DNA of 40,388 nucleotides from assembly GCA_903828235.1 (NCBI GenBank), contig CAIKLM010000046.1:1-40388 (forward strand). Reading direction: 5' to 3'. Both the position numbers and the translations under genes were made by a program. The stretch is from an uncultured beta proteobacterium. Lineage in GTDB: Bacteria > Pseudomonadota > Gammaproteobacteria > Burkholderiales > Burkholderiaceae_C. Positions 15,976 through 24,307 of the stretch are shown here, in pieces (the first letter of the stretch is position 1; each line of letters starts with the position of its first letter). The notes below the pieces were generated by a model. That model did not search any database, was not told the DNA's origin, and saw only the letters and a program-made list of their open reading frames with translations.

Positions 15976-17086
15976 GGCCCGCGGCCTCGACAAGCATGTC
16001 CGTCTGCATGCCCCAGCGAGAAAACTCGGGCAGGAAGTCCTCCAGCTCCAGCAGACCCATGCAGACCTGCGCACCCACAGGCAGCACCTCGCCTCGGGCA
16101 AGGCGGCGCGCCAGCAGTATGGACGCCATGCAAGGAATCTCGGGGCCGTGGTCGTTGTCGGCGGTGATGTGCCATTCGCCTTGCAGGCCTTGCCCCGCTT
16201 CGCCTTCCCCGCCAACACAAACCACCATGCCCCCGCTTGATGAACCCAGGCTGTCGAACCACGACGCCACCGCGTTCAGCGGCCGCGCAAGTCGCTCCGG
16301 GCGTCTGAACACACCCAACGCCCGCGCCGACGCCAGGGCGGCAAGGGCGCGTTGTGCCAAGCCGATCTCCAACGCGGCCCGGAAGAACACCTCGTCCCTC
16401 ACACCGAAGTGCGTTGGGAAGATCTCCAGGTCGGGGATGTCGCACAGCGCGCCCAGGCGTTGGGGCAAGCGAGCGAAATGCACGCGCTCAGGCTCCGCCC
16501 AGCCTCGCCGCACCTGCCACCGACCCTTCTGCCACACCCGGATCTCCGTTCCGCAGTAGCCCAGCACTGCCGCCAGCGTGGCGCTGCCTCGGGGCGCGGT
16601 CTGTGCCGGCGCAATGCAGGTGCTGATGTGGTGGATAGACCGCCAGCCGCGGGCGATGTGCTTCACAACGGCCGACGACAGGGCGGGCACCGTGCTCGCG
16701 CCGCTGATCGCCGTTCGGCCTGCAGAACGGAAGTCGGCGTCCAGCGCCGCTGGAAAGTCACAGACAAAGCGGCGCCCGTCGGCCAGGTCGATGTAATGGG
16801 CGCCCACACGTGCGGCGGTCCTGGCGACGCTGTAGTCCTGCCCCTGGAAGGGCCCCGCGACGTGGATCAGAAGCTCTACGCCCAGACCACGCACCACGTC
16901 GGCGAAGTTGCCAGCTGCCCAGTCGATCGCGATACCCCGGGCCCCCGAACCTAGCGCATCGGCCAGCGCCGTGGCACGTGACTCGTCTCGCCCGCCCACC
17001 ATCAACTCGATGGCGGGATCACCGGCCAGCGCGCGGCAGATGCGCGCACCGAAGTTGCCATAGCCTCCCAGCACCAACGTCTTCAA
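15956..17086 (-). CDS. Saccharopine dehydrogenase-like NAD(P)-binding protein
   Basis: The 376-residue protein starts with a Rossmann dinucleotide-binding loop, TLVLGGYGNFGARICRAL, followed by VGGRDESRATALADAL, IHVAGPFQGQDYSVARTAARVGAHYIDLADGR and ISGASTVPALSSAV, all typical of the saccharopine dehydrogenase NADP-binding family. These are mostly uncharacterised reductases, not lysine-pathway enzymes. The first codon is TTG at 17084-17086, with GAGAA about 7 nt upstream; no ATG places the Rossmann loop so close to the N terminus. It overlaps the SRPBCC gene downstream. A possible role is modification of a hydrophobic ligand handled by that partner; this is inference. Confidence 0.8.
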   Translation of the reverse strand: MKTLVLGGYGNFGARICRALAGDPAIELMVGGRDESRATALADALGSGARGIAIDWAAGNFADVVRGLGVELLIHVAGPFQGQDYSVARTAARVGAHYIDLADGRRFVCDFPAALDADFRSAGRTAISGASTVPALSSAVVKHIARGWRSIHHISTCIAPAQTAPRGSATLAAVLGYCGTEIRVWQKGRWQVRRGWAEPERVHFARLPQRLGALCDIPDLEIFPTHFGVRDEVFFRAALEIGLAQRALAALASARALGVFRRPERLARPLNAVASWFDSLGSSSGGMVVCVGGEGEAGQGLQGEWHITADNDHGPEIPCMASILLARRLARGEVLPVGAQVCMGLLELEDFLPEFSRWGMQTDMLVEAAGHGTPAV

Positions 17087-17460
17087 GCGGTGTTCTCGCT
17101 CGCGGTCAACGCCCTCGGAAGTCTACGAGGGCCGTACGCCATCATGCGCGATGAGCCTGCTGCTCAACCTTCTCTTGTCAAGCATGCGGTTTTGGGGGCT
17201 GCACAGCAGCGGCTGCGAGCCGTCGGCCTCGGAGGCCGAACTCGCGCTGTCGACCCTGACCCGACACCCGCCGCCTGGATCTCGCCGCCCTGAGACCGCC
17301 GGTTGGACACCTTCGCAGTCACCCGTGGGGGCGTCAAGGCGAAGGGCAGAGATCCGCGGGCAGCCTTCCAGGCCACTGCGTCACGGAGCACGGCCGACAC
17401 CAGGCAGGCTGAACCAGCGGGCCTTGATCGAGCACGGTCGGACGCTGCCCAGGAGCGCGA
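17087..17460. other. Gap between two minus-strand genes
   Basis: About 370 nt separate the DMT transporter stop and the saccharopine-dehydrogenase-like start. It should hold the promoter of the latter. I see no recognisable gene, RNA or strong terminator. Confidence 0.45.
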
Positions 17461-18336
17461 TCAGGTTCTCTTGCCCCACCCCACCGACACGGCGATCGCC
17501 ACCACCACGAACGCTGCGGCCACGTAGTCCAGCAGCCTGGGCACTTCGCCTACCAAGAGCGCGGCAGCACCGATGCCGACCAAGGGCACGGCCATGATCG
17601 CGAAGGTGCTGGCGGCTGGCGGCAGCTTGCGTGCCATGCCGACCCAGATGACCTGTGCGGCCCCGTAGTTGATGAACGCTGCCCAGAGCAGGCTCCAGAC
17701 CATGGGCCGGCTGAACTGCCAGGTGGGCCAGGGTTCCAGGGCGAGGGCCAGCGCCCAGAAGGCGACGCTGGATATCAGCATCATCCACACCGTCAGCGCT
17801 TCGGTGGGCAGGGTGAGCTTGCTGCGCCGGATCAGCAGGGTGCCCAAGGCCCAGCACACCGCGGCCACCTGCATCCACAAGATGCCCACCGGCCGTCCGG
17901 CTATGGCGGTGATCTCATGGCCCACCAGCAAAGCCACGGCCGCGCTGGCGCAGGCCACCGCCAGGGCGGCGCGCCGGGTGAGCGGCTGGCCGAACCACAG
18001 CGCGCCCAGCACCACGGTCCAGATGGGCATCGTGAAGCCCAGGATGGCGGCGCGGCCGGAGGCGAGCTCCTGCACGCCGAGGATGGAGAACAAGTGCCAG
18101 CCAAAGATGTTGGGTGCGGCCAGAAGCAGCACCGGCCACCAGCTTGCGCGTGGCAGCTTCATCGCAACGCCCTTGACGCTGTACCAGGCCAGCAACCCGA
18201 GCGCGCCCGCGCTCATGGCCGTGGCCCGGAAGTACAGCGGCGAAAGCTCCCGCAAGGAAAACTTCATCATCGGCCAGTTGATGCCCCAACAGAGCGTCAA
18301 CAAGGCCAGCAAGAACAAGGCACGCGGGCTCAGCAC
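17461..18336 (-). CDS. EamA/DMT-superfamily permease
   Basis: The 291-residue integral membrane protein has ten hydrophobic segments in two EamA repeats, beginning LFLLALLTLCWGINWPMMKFSL, where the WG-N-W motif is typical of this family. The second repeat starts around GILWMQVAAVCWALGTLLIRR. EamA permeases usually export amino acids or other metabolites across the inner membrane. The start is GTG at 18334-18336; the C terminus VSVGWGKRT is positively charged and should be cytoplasmic. It is divergent from the P450 gene and stands alone. The substrate is not predictable. Confidence 0.88.
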   Translation of the reverse strand: MLSPRALFLLALLTLCWGINWPMMKFSLRELSPLYFRATAMSAGALGLLAWYSVKGVAMKLPRASWWPVLLLAAPNIFGWHLFSILGVQELASGRAAILGFTMPIWTVVLGALWFGQPLTRRAALAVACASAAVALLVGHEITAIAGRPVGILWMQVAAVCWALGTLLIRRSKLTLPTEALTVWMMLISSVAFWALALALEPWPTWQFSRPMVWSLLWAAFINYGAAQVIWVGMARKLPPAASTFAIMAVPLVGIGAAALLVGEVPRLLDYVAAAFVVVAIAVSVGWGKRT

Positions 18337-18566
18337 CGGCGCATTGTCCTCAGGCGGATCGCGTCAGCCGGTCTTCGTGGTGTCTGCAGCCTCATGAGCA
18401 CGGGCCCAGCGCAACCGGATGCGCCGACCAACAGGCTCCGTGGCGGGGGCAGATACCGGTGACAGAAAGGGTGTGCTGCTGGCATTCTCGGGGCGCCAGG
18501 ATCGAGACATCCAGTGTCTTGCCCGGGCGAAGAGTGCCCCCGTGCACCACGATTTGGGGAACCGCG

Positions 18567-19883
18567 ATGTCCGTTGAGCAACTGCCACTTCCCGAGGGTT
18601 CATCCGGCTGGCCGCTGGTCGGCGAGGCGCTGGCGTTCGGCGCGAACCCGTTCGGCTTCATTGGTGATCGCGTCGCGCGCCACGGCGCGGTCACGCGCAG
18701 CCGGCTGCTGGACAAGGACCTTGCCATCCTGGCAGGGCCCGACGCGGCGGCGGCCTTCATCGACGAGGCCAACGTGATGCGGGCCGGCGGGCTGCCGCCG
18801 CACGCCGCGGCGCTGTTCGGCGCGGGCGTCGTGAACCAGATCGACGCCGAGGCGCACCGGCGCCGCAAGCTTCACCTGATGCGCGCGCTCGATGCCCACG
18901 CGCTGACGCATTACCTGCCCGAGATCCGCTCGCGCATCCGCGCCCGGCTGGCCCGCTGGGTCGCTGCGCGCGAGATCGGCCTGCAGGACGAGTGCATCCG
19001 GCTCACGCTCGAGCTGACCCTGGCCAACTTTGCGAGCATCGCCCCCGACTCGGACGCCGAGCTCGACCGCTGGGCCCGCGGCTACCAGGATTTCGGCAAG
19101 GCGCTCTTCGGCCTGCCGCTGCCCCTGCCAGGAACGCCGCTGGCCCGCGCGCGCGCATTCACGCAGGACGCGCTCGCCACCTTCGGACGCATCGCCGACG
19201 CGCGCCGCACCACGCCCAACGGCGACGCCGCATCGCGGCTGGCGGCCTCCGAGGTCGACGGCGAGCGCCTCACGTCCGCCGACATCGCGCGCGAGTTGCA
19301 GCACCTGCAGTTCGCGGCGGCCGGCATGTGGGGCTGGTTCGGCCATGGCGCCAAGGCGCTCGCCGACGACGCCGCGCTGGCGGGCCGCTTGCGCGCGGTG
19401 GCGGCGGCGCTGCCGGATGACCCGTCGCCACGCGATCTGCTGCAGGCCGGCGAACTGGTCGACTTCGTGCGCGAGGTCAAGCGGCTCGCGCTCGTGATCC
19501 CGATGACGGCGGTCGGCATCGCGAAGCGCGACTTCGCCGTGGCCGGCCGGCGCGTGCCCCAGGGTTGGCTCGTCCTCTGGGCCACGCTCGCCAGCCACGG
19601 CACGCCCGGCATCGCGCCCTACACGGCGCCCGAGCGCTTCGACCCAGGTCGCTATGCGCGCGGCGAAGGCGCCGCGGCCCACCACTTTGCGCCGCAGGGT
19701 CCGGGCGAGGCGCTGACCGGCCACCGTTGCGGTGGCGTCGAGTACTCCACGCTGGTGCTGCTGCAGTTCTTCACGGAGCTGCTGCGCGCGCCCGTGCTGA
19801 GCCTGCCCGCGCAGGACCTCACGCAGGACATGAGCGGCATCCCGGCGCGCTGGCGCGGCGGGTTGCGCGTGCGCTTCGACTGA
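18567..19883 (+). CDS. Cytochrome P450
   Basis: The 438-residue P450 has the K-helix E303-x-x-R306 (VREVKRLAL), an aromatic/PERF-like ERFDPGRY at about 356, and a heme loop FAPQGPGEALTGHRCGG with the thiolate cysteine at C388. The I-helix region (FAAAGMWGWFGHGAKAL, about 249-265) lacks the conserved acid-threonine pair that delivers protons during O2 activation. The PQGxG...GHRC form of the heme loop resembles the CYP152 fatty-acid peroxygenases, which also lack that threonine, but the CYP152 Arg-Pro is not evident. GGGGA precedes ATG 18567. No ferredoxin or reductase gene is nearby. Family certain; substrate and peroxygenase chemistry uncertain. Confidence 0.88.
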   Translation: MSVEQLPLPEGSSGWPLVGEALAFGANPFGFIGDRVARHGAVTRSRLLDKDLAILAGPDAAAAFIDEANVMRAGGLPPHAAALFGAGVVNQIDAEAHRRRKLHLMRALDAHALTHYLPEIRSRIRARLARWVAAREIGLQDECIRLTLELTLANFASIAPDSDAELDRWARGYQDFGKALFGLPLPLPGTPLARARAFTQDALATFGRIADARRTTPNGDAASRLAASEVDGERLTSADIARELQHLQFAAAGMWGWFGHGAKALADDAALAGRLRAVAAALPDDPSPRDLLQAGELVDFVREVKRLALVIPMTAVGIAKRDFAVAGRRVPQGWLVLWATLASHGTPGIAPYTAPERFDPGRYARGEGAAAHHFAPQGPGEALTGHRCGGVEYSTLVLLQFFTELLRAPVLSLPAQDLTQDMSGIPARWRGGLRVRFD

Positions 19884-19979
19884 GACCGGGCGGCCAACCG
19901 GCTGGCCGCGGCCTGGGGATGCCGCGGTGCAGGCGCTCACGCGGGACATGGCAAGTCGGCGGCGCTCCGCTCGGCATTG

Positions 19980-21512
19980 CTACGCGCCAGCCCGCCACAG
20001 CCGCTGGTTCAGCGCCACGGCGTCGGCCTCGGCCAGCCAGCGCAGCACCAGCGCGCGCCGCGGCGTCGGTGCCATCGTGTCCACGTTCAGCCGCGCCATG
20101 CCGGCGCGGCGCCCCAGCGGCGTGCGGTGCAGCGACGTGACCTGCGCGCGCGACTGCGGCAGCAGCACCCAGCGCTGCGTCCAGACGCCGCTGCGCCAGA
20201 CCAGCACGCCGGCGCCGACCGCGAAGCGCGCCGTGGCCACCCAGCGGCGCGCGTGCCACACCGCCGCCAGCGGCAGCGCGGCGGCCAGCACAAGGCCCGC
20301 TGCACGGGTGCCGGCGGACAGCACCGGTGCCAACGCGGCAGCCAGCGCCAGCCCCAACGCCAGCGGCAGCACCCAGGCCAGCGTGCGCCTCGCCCGCCGG
20401 AACGTCGCGCCCGGATGCAGCGGCCGCCAGTCCAGCGCGTCCAGGTCCAGGTCGGGCAGGCACTCCAGCAACAGCCGGCGCGCCTGCGCCGGCGTGGCGA
20501 TCGGTGCCAGGTGGTCTAGTTGCGCCGGGGCCGCCACACCGGGCATCGGTGCCGTCGGAAGGTCGACGCGCAGGCAGCAGCGGTTGAGCAGGCGGTGCAG
20601 CGGGTTGCGCTCCAGCACCAGGCGCTGGATGGCATCGGTGCGGCCGCTCACGTCGATGCGCGTGAGCAGGCCGCGCCGCACGCGCAGCCGCGTGCCGTCG
20701 CGCGTGAGCGTGAAGCCGTGCTGCGTCAGCAGGGCGTGCCCGAGCGAGAGCACGCGAACGAGGACCAGCGCAAACAGCAGCAGCGCGGCCAGCCACAGCG
20801 CCAAAGGCAGCAAGCCTGCAGCAGCCGCCTCGGACAGGCCGTCGTCGAGGGCCGGGCCCAGGTCGCGCAGGCCCGGCAGCGCCCGCAACAGCTCGATGCT
20901 CTGCGACGCCGCTCCGGCGGCCATGAGCACGACCACGAAGCCGCGGTTGGACACCAGCCCCAGGCGCAGCAGCTCGCTGGTGGGCAGCACCAGCAGCGGC
21001 TCGGCAGCGGCGGCGTCGGCGCCAGCGGCTGCGTCGGCGGGCGGCATGCCGGTGTTGCCGGCGGCGGCCCGGTGCAGGCGCAGCGCCCCGGCCAGCGCGG
21101 CGGCAGCCGCTGGGGACAGAACCTGCAGCACCGCCTCGGGCTTGCCGCCGGTGCCGGACTCCAGGACGAGCTCGGTCACGCCCAGCAGCCGGTGCACCGG
21201 CCCGCGCCGCTCGCTGACCGACTGCACCCGCGAAAACGGCACGTGGCGCAGCTCCCGCACCAGCATCCCGTCGCGCACCACCACCTCGTCGGCCCGGATC
21301 TCGTAGCGGAAGCTGCGCGCGCGCAGCAGTCCCCAGGCCAGGGCCAGCAGCGCCACGCCGACGGTCACGCCCAGCAGCAGCAGTTCCTCCTCGCGCTTCA
21401 GCACCAGGAAGGCCAGCAACGGCAGCGCCAGCTCCTTGAGCGCGGTGGAGGCCTTGAACAGCCACGACCAGCCGTGCAGCCGCAGCTGCGGCTCCTGCGT
21501 GGTGCCCTTCAT
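19980..21512 (-). CDS. YdbT-type bacterial PH (bPH2) domain membrane protein
   Basis: The 510-residue protein has several hydrophobic segments alternating with bacterial PH domains. The first is at about 65-145 (FRYEIRADEVVVRDGMLVRELRHVPFSRVQSVSERRGPVHRLLGV, the characteristic bPH2 pattern), the second at about 255-335 (FTLTRDGTRLRVRRGLLTRIDVSGRTDAIQRLVLERNPLHRLL) and a third near the C terminus. This triple arrangement is that of Bacillus YdbT. An alanine-rich low-complexity insert follows the first domain. The ATG is 10 nt downstream of the YdbS-like stop, so the two form an operon. In Bacillus the YdbS/YdbT pair confers resistance to certain bacteriocins; the role here is unknown. Confidence 0.85.
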   Translation of the reverse strand: MKGTTQEPQLRLHGWSWLFKASTALKELALPLLAFLVLKREEELLLLGVTVGVALLALAWGLLRARSFRYEIRADEVVVRDGMLVRELRHVPFSRVQSVSERRGPVHRLLGVTELVLESGTGGKPEAVLQVLSPAAAAALAGALRLHRAAAGNTGMPPADAAAGADAAAAEPLLVLPTSELLRLGLVSNRGFVVVLMAAGAASQSIELLRALPGLRDLGPALDDGLSEAAAAGLLPLALWLAALLLFALVLVRVLSLGHALLTQHGFTLTRDGTRLRVRRGLLTRIDVSGRTDAIQRLVLERNPLHRLLNRCCLRVDLPTAPMPGVAAPAQLDHLAPIATPAQARRLLLECLPDLDLDALDWRPLHPGATFRRARRTLAWVLPLALGLALAAALAPVLSAGTRAAGLVLAAALPLAAVWHARRWVATARFAVGAGVLVWRSGVWTQRWVLLPQSRAQVTSLHRTPLGRRAGMARLNVDTMAPTPRRALVLRWLAEADAVALNQRLWRAGA

Positions 21513-21522
21513 GCGAAGCGCC

Positions 21523-22017
21523 TCATGGACCCGCCTGCCCCCGCGAGGGCGCGGCCTGCAGTTCGGCCAGCAGGCCGTCGCGCAGCCGCAGCGCCTCCTG
21601 CGGTTCGAGCCCGTTCAGCCGCGTCTTGTGGTCGTGGAAGCCGGCCGTGTACAGCTCCAGCGTCGCCAGCCCCAGCGCGCGCTCCAGCGGCCCACGCTGC
21701 ACGTCCAGGTGCTGCAGGCGCGCCATCGGGATCCAGGTCTCGCTCTGCCACCAGACGCCGCGCCAGACCACGACGCCCTCACCGGGGCGGTGCTGCCAGC
21801 GGTAGGCACGGAACGCGGCGTCGGCGTAAGTCAGAAGCAGCAGCGTCACCGCTGCCCAGACGCCAAGCCCCAAGGTGGCGACGGCGCCTGTCTGCAGCGC
21901 ACCGGCCACCACCGCCCCGAGCGCACCCGCCAACAGGCCGCCCAGCAGCGCGACGACGCGCCACTTCGTCAGCAGCGCAGCGCTGGGGCGGCCGACCGTC
22001 GCGTGATCAGGGTGCAC
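21523..22017 (-). CDS. YdbS-type bPH2 domain membrane protein
   Basis: The 164-residue protein has two transmembrane segments (WRVVALLGGLLAGALGAVVA and TLGLGVWAAVTLLLLTYADA) followed by a bPH2 domain with the signature W-x-S-x-T-W-I-P-x-x-R-L-Q-H-L-D-V-Q-R-G-P-L-E-R. That signature is shared with the next gene's first PH domain. The likely start is GTG at 22015-22017; no ATG is in frame near the first membrane segment. It precedes the YdbT-like gene by 10 nt and forms a two-gene operon with it. Confidence 0.82.
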   Translation of the reverse strand: MHPDHATVGRPSAALLTKWRVVALLGGLLAGALGAVVAGALQTGAVATLGLGVWAAVTLLLLTYADAAFRAYRWQHRPGEGVVVWRGVWWQSETWIPMARLQHLDVQRGPLERALGLATLELYTAGFHDHKTRLNGLEPQEALRLRDGLLAELQAAPSRGQAGP

Positions 22018-22446
22018 CGGGGGATCATCGCACCTTGACGGCGCGCGCTCATGGCGCCGGCCCTGCCCCCGCGGGCGCTGCACTTGGGGGCGAGCAGGCC
22101 CGGCACAGCGCACGGTCCTGGCACGCCCTGCAACTTCGCCGGAGCGGCCGCGTGCCCCTGCAACGGGGGTCGCGCGAGCATCCTCAAGGGCAGCTCCCGG
22201 CAATCCGGCCACGGTGCAAGCCCAGGCTCGAATCGCCGAGACGGCTGCCGCGCAGGGCGCTCCAGGGCGACGACTCGCGCCAGAAACCGCTTCACTTGCG
22301 GTCGACAATGCCGCGACGCCACGCGCCTGTCGCACCCGGCTTTGGGGCCTGGTGATGACCCGCAGCCCGCTCGTCGCCGGCCCCGCGGCACTGGCGCGTT
22401 CGGCCGCCTCACACTCCCGGCCCACGCACACCCTTCGGAGACCCCC
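22018..22446. other. Divergent intergenic region, 429 nt
   Basis: It separates the minus-strand bPH2 operon from the plus-strand carboxylase gene and should contain both promoters. I tried to fit a cobalamin or other riboswitch to the GC-rich repeats around 22140-22260 and could not. No coding sequence is convincing, although the minus strand is open across it. Confidence 0.45.
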
Positions 22447-24255
22447 GTGAACCCGCCCGTTGCCACCGAAGCCAAGCTCGCCGCCCCGGTGCAGGGCAGC
22501 GTCGTCGCCGTGGAGGTCCAGGCCGGCCAGTCGGTCGCCGCCGGCGCCGTGCTGGTGCTGCTGGAGTCGATGAAGATGGAGTGGCCGCTGCAGGCCCCGT
22601 GGCCGGCGCTGGTGCTGGCCGTCGACGCGGCGGTGGGCGAGGCGGTCGACGAAGGCCAGCCGCTGATCCGGCTGCGGCGGCTGGCCGCGGCGCCGGCCGA
22701 GGCCGAAGCCGCCCCCGACCCGCGCGCCGACCTGCAGCGGCTGCTCGACCGCCGCGCCCGGCTGGCCGATGCGGCGCGGCCCGAGGCCATGGCGCGCCGC
22801 CACGCCAGCGGCCTGCGCAGCGCCCGCGAGAACGTCGCCGACCTGCTGGACGAGGGCAGCTTCACCGAGTACGGTGCCTTGGCCGTGGCGGCGCAGCGCA
22901 GCCGCCGCAGCCTGGACGACCTGGAACGCCACACGCCGGCCGACGGCCTGGTCTGCGGCACCGGCGCCGTGCAGGGGCGGCCGGTGGCCGTGCTGGCCTA
23001 CGACTACACCGTGCTCGCCGGCACGCAGGGCGTCAACAACCACGCCAAGAGCGACCGGCTGCTGGACGTGGCGGCGCGCCAGCGCCTGCCGGTGGTCTGG
23101 TTCTGCGAAGGCGGCGGCGGCCGCCCGGGCGACGTCGACTGGGCCGGCGTCGCCGGTCTGCACACGGGCACCTTCGCGCGCTTCGCCGCGCTGTCGGGCG
23201 TGGTGCCGCGCATCGGCATCGTGGCCGGACGCTGCTTCGCGGGCAACGCCGCGCTGCTGGGTTGCTGCGACGTCGTCGTCGCGGTGCGCGGCGCCAGCAT
23301 CGGCCTGGGCGGGCCGGCCATGATCGAGGGCGGCGGCCTGGGCCGCGTCGAGCCCGACGACGTCGGCCCGCTGTCGGTGATGGCGCCCAATGGCGTGGTC
23401 GACGTGGTGGTCGACGACGAGGCCGCGGCCGTGCGCGCCACGCAGTCGCTGCTGTCGCTGCTGACGCAGCCACTGGCAGCGGCCGGCGCCGAAGGCGCCG
23501 ACCCCGCCACGCTGCGCGAGGCCGTGCCCGCCAACCGCAACGCCCTGTACGAGCCGCGCCGCGTGCTGGAGGCCGTGGCCGACGCCGGCACGCTGCTGGA
23601 GCTGCGCGCCGCCTTCGGCACCGGCGTCGTCACCGCACTGGCGCGCCTGGACGGCCGTGCGGTGGCGATGGTGGCCAGCAACCCGCGCCACCTGGGCGGC
23701 GCGCTCGACGCGCCGGCCTGCGACAAGCTCGCGCGCTTCATGCAGCTGGCCGACGCCTTCGGGCTGCCGCTGGTGAGCTTCATCGATTCGCCCGGCTTCA
23801 TGGTCGGGCCCGAGTCCGAGAAGACGGCGATGGTGCGGCACGCCTCGCGCCTGTTCATCAACGCGGCGGCGCTGCGCGTGCCGGTGGCCGCGGTGGTGCT
23901 GCGGCGCGGCTACGGCCTGGGCGCGATGGGGCTGGCCGGCGGCTCGTTCCACGTGCCGGTGGCCATCGCCGCCTGGCCCAGCGGCGAGTTCGGCGCCATG
24001 GGGCTGGAAGGCGCGGTGAAGCTGGGCTTCCGCAAGGAGCTCGAGGCCGCGCCCGACGAGGCCGCGCGCGAGGCCCTGTTCCAGCGCCTGCTGCAACAGG
24101 CCATCGAGCGCGGCCAGGCGCTGAACATGGCCAGCCACGGGGAAATCGACGAGGTCATCGACCCCGCCGACACGCGCGCCTGGCTGCGGCGCGTGCTGGC
24201 CACGGCCTGCGCCGCGCCGCTGCCGCCGCGGCGGCCGTTCATCGACGCCTGGTGA
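22447..24255 (+). CDS. Biotin-carrier/carboxyltransferase fusion (acyl-CoA carboxylase family)
   Basis: The 602-residue protein joins an N-terminal biotinyl domain (residues ~8-75, biotin-accepting K43 in LLESMKMEWPL) to a carboxyltransferase domain pair (~95-600). The latter has ARENVADLLDEGSFTEYGA at the N-terminal CT half and VSFIDSPGFMVGPESEK plus YGLGAMGLAGGSFHVPVA at the C-terminal half. Such enzymes move carboxyl from biotin to an acyl-CoA. A biotin carboxylase subunit is required to charge the biotin; none is in the window. The GTG start at 22447 has GGAG 6 nt upstream. Bases 23932-24125 are repeated 1858 nt downstream with nine mismatches. The substrate (propionyl-, methylcrotonyl- or another acyl-CoA) cannot be told. 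Confidence 0.88.
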   Translation: MNPPVATEAKLAAPVQGSVVAVEVQAGQSVAAGAVLVLLESMKMEWPLQAPWPALVLAVDAAVGEAVDEGQPLIRLRRLAAAPAEAEAAPDPRADLQRLLDRRARLADAARPEAMARRHASGLRSARENVADLLDEGSFTEYGALAVAAQRSRRSLDDLERHTPADGLVCGTGAVQGRPVAVLAYDYTVLAGTQGVNNHAKSDRLLDVAARQRLPVVWFCEGGGGRPGDVDWAGVAGLHTGTFARFAALSGVVPRIGIVAGRCFAGNAALLGCCDVVVAVRGASIGLGGPAMIEGGGLGRVEPDDVGPLSVMAPNGVVDVVVDDEAAAVRATQSLLSLLTQPLAAAGAEGADPATLREAVPANRNALYEPRRVLEAVADAGTLLELRAAFGTGVVTALARLDGRAVAMVASNPRHLGGALDAPACDKLARFMQLADAFGLPLVSFIDSPGFMVGPESEKTAMVRHASRLFINAAALRVPVAAVVLRRGYGLGAMGLAGGSFHVPVAIAAWPSGEFGAMGLEGAVKLGFRKELEAAPDEAAREALFQRLLQQAIERGQALNMASHGEIDEVIDPADTRAWLRRVLATACAAPLPPRRPFIDAW

Positions 24256-24307
24256 ACGGCCGCCGCTCGCGGCCCAGGCTCGACCCCGCGTGGCACACTC
24301 ACCGTCG

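Noticed and set aside
22018..22446. Possible cobalamin or other riboswitch in the gap before the carboxylase gene
   Set aside because: GC-rich repeats around 22140-22260 superficially resemble B12-box segments, but the conserved core elements and their order could not be matched on either strand.
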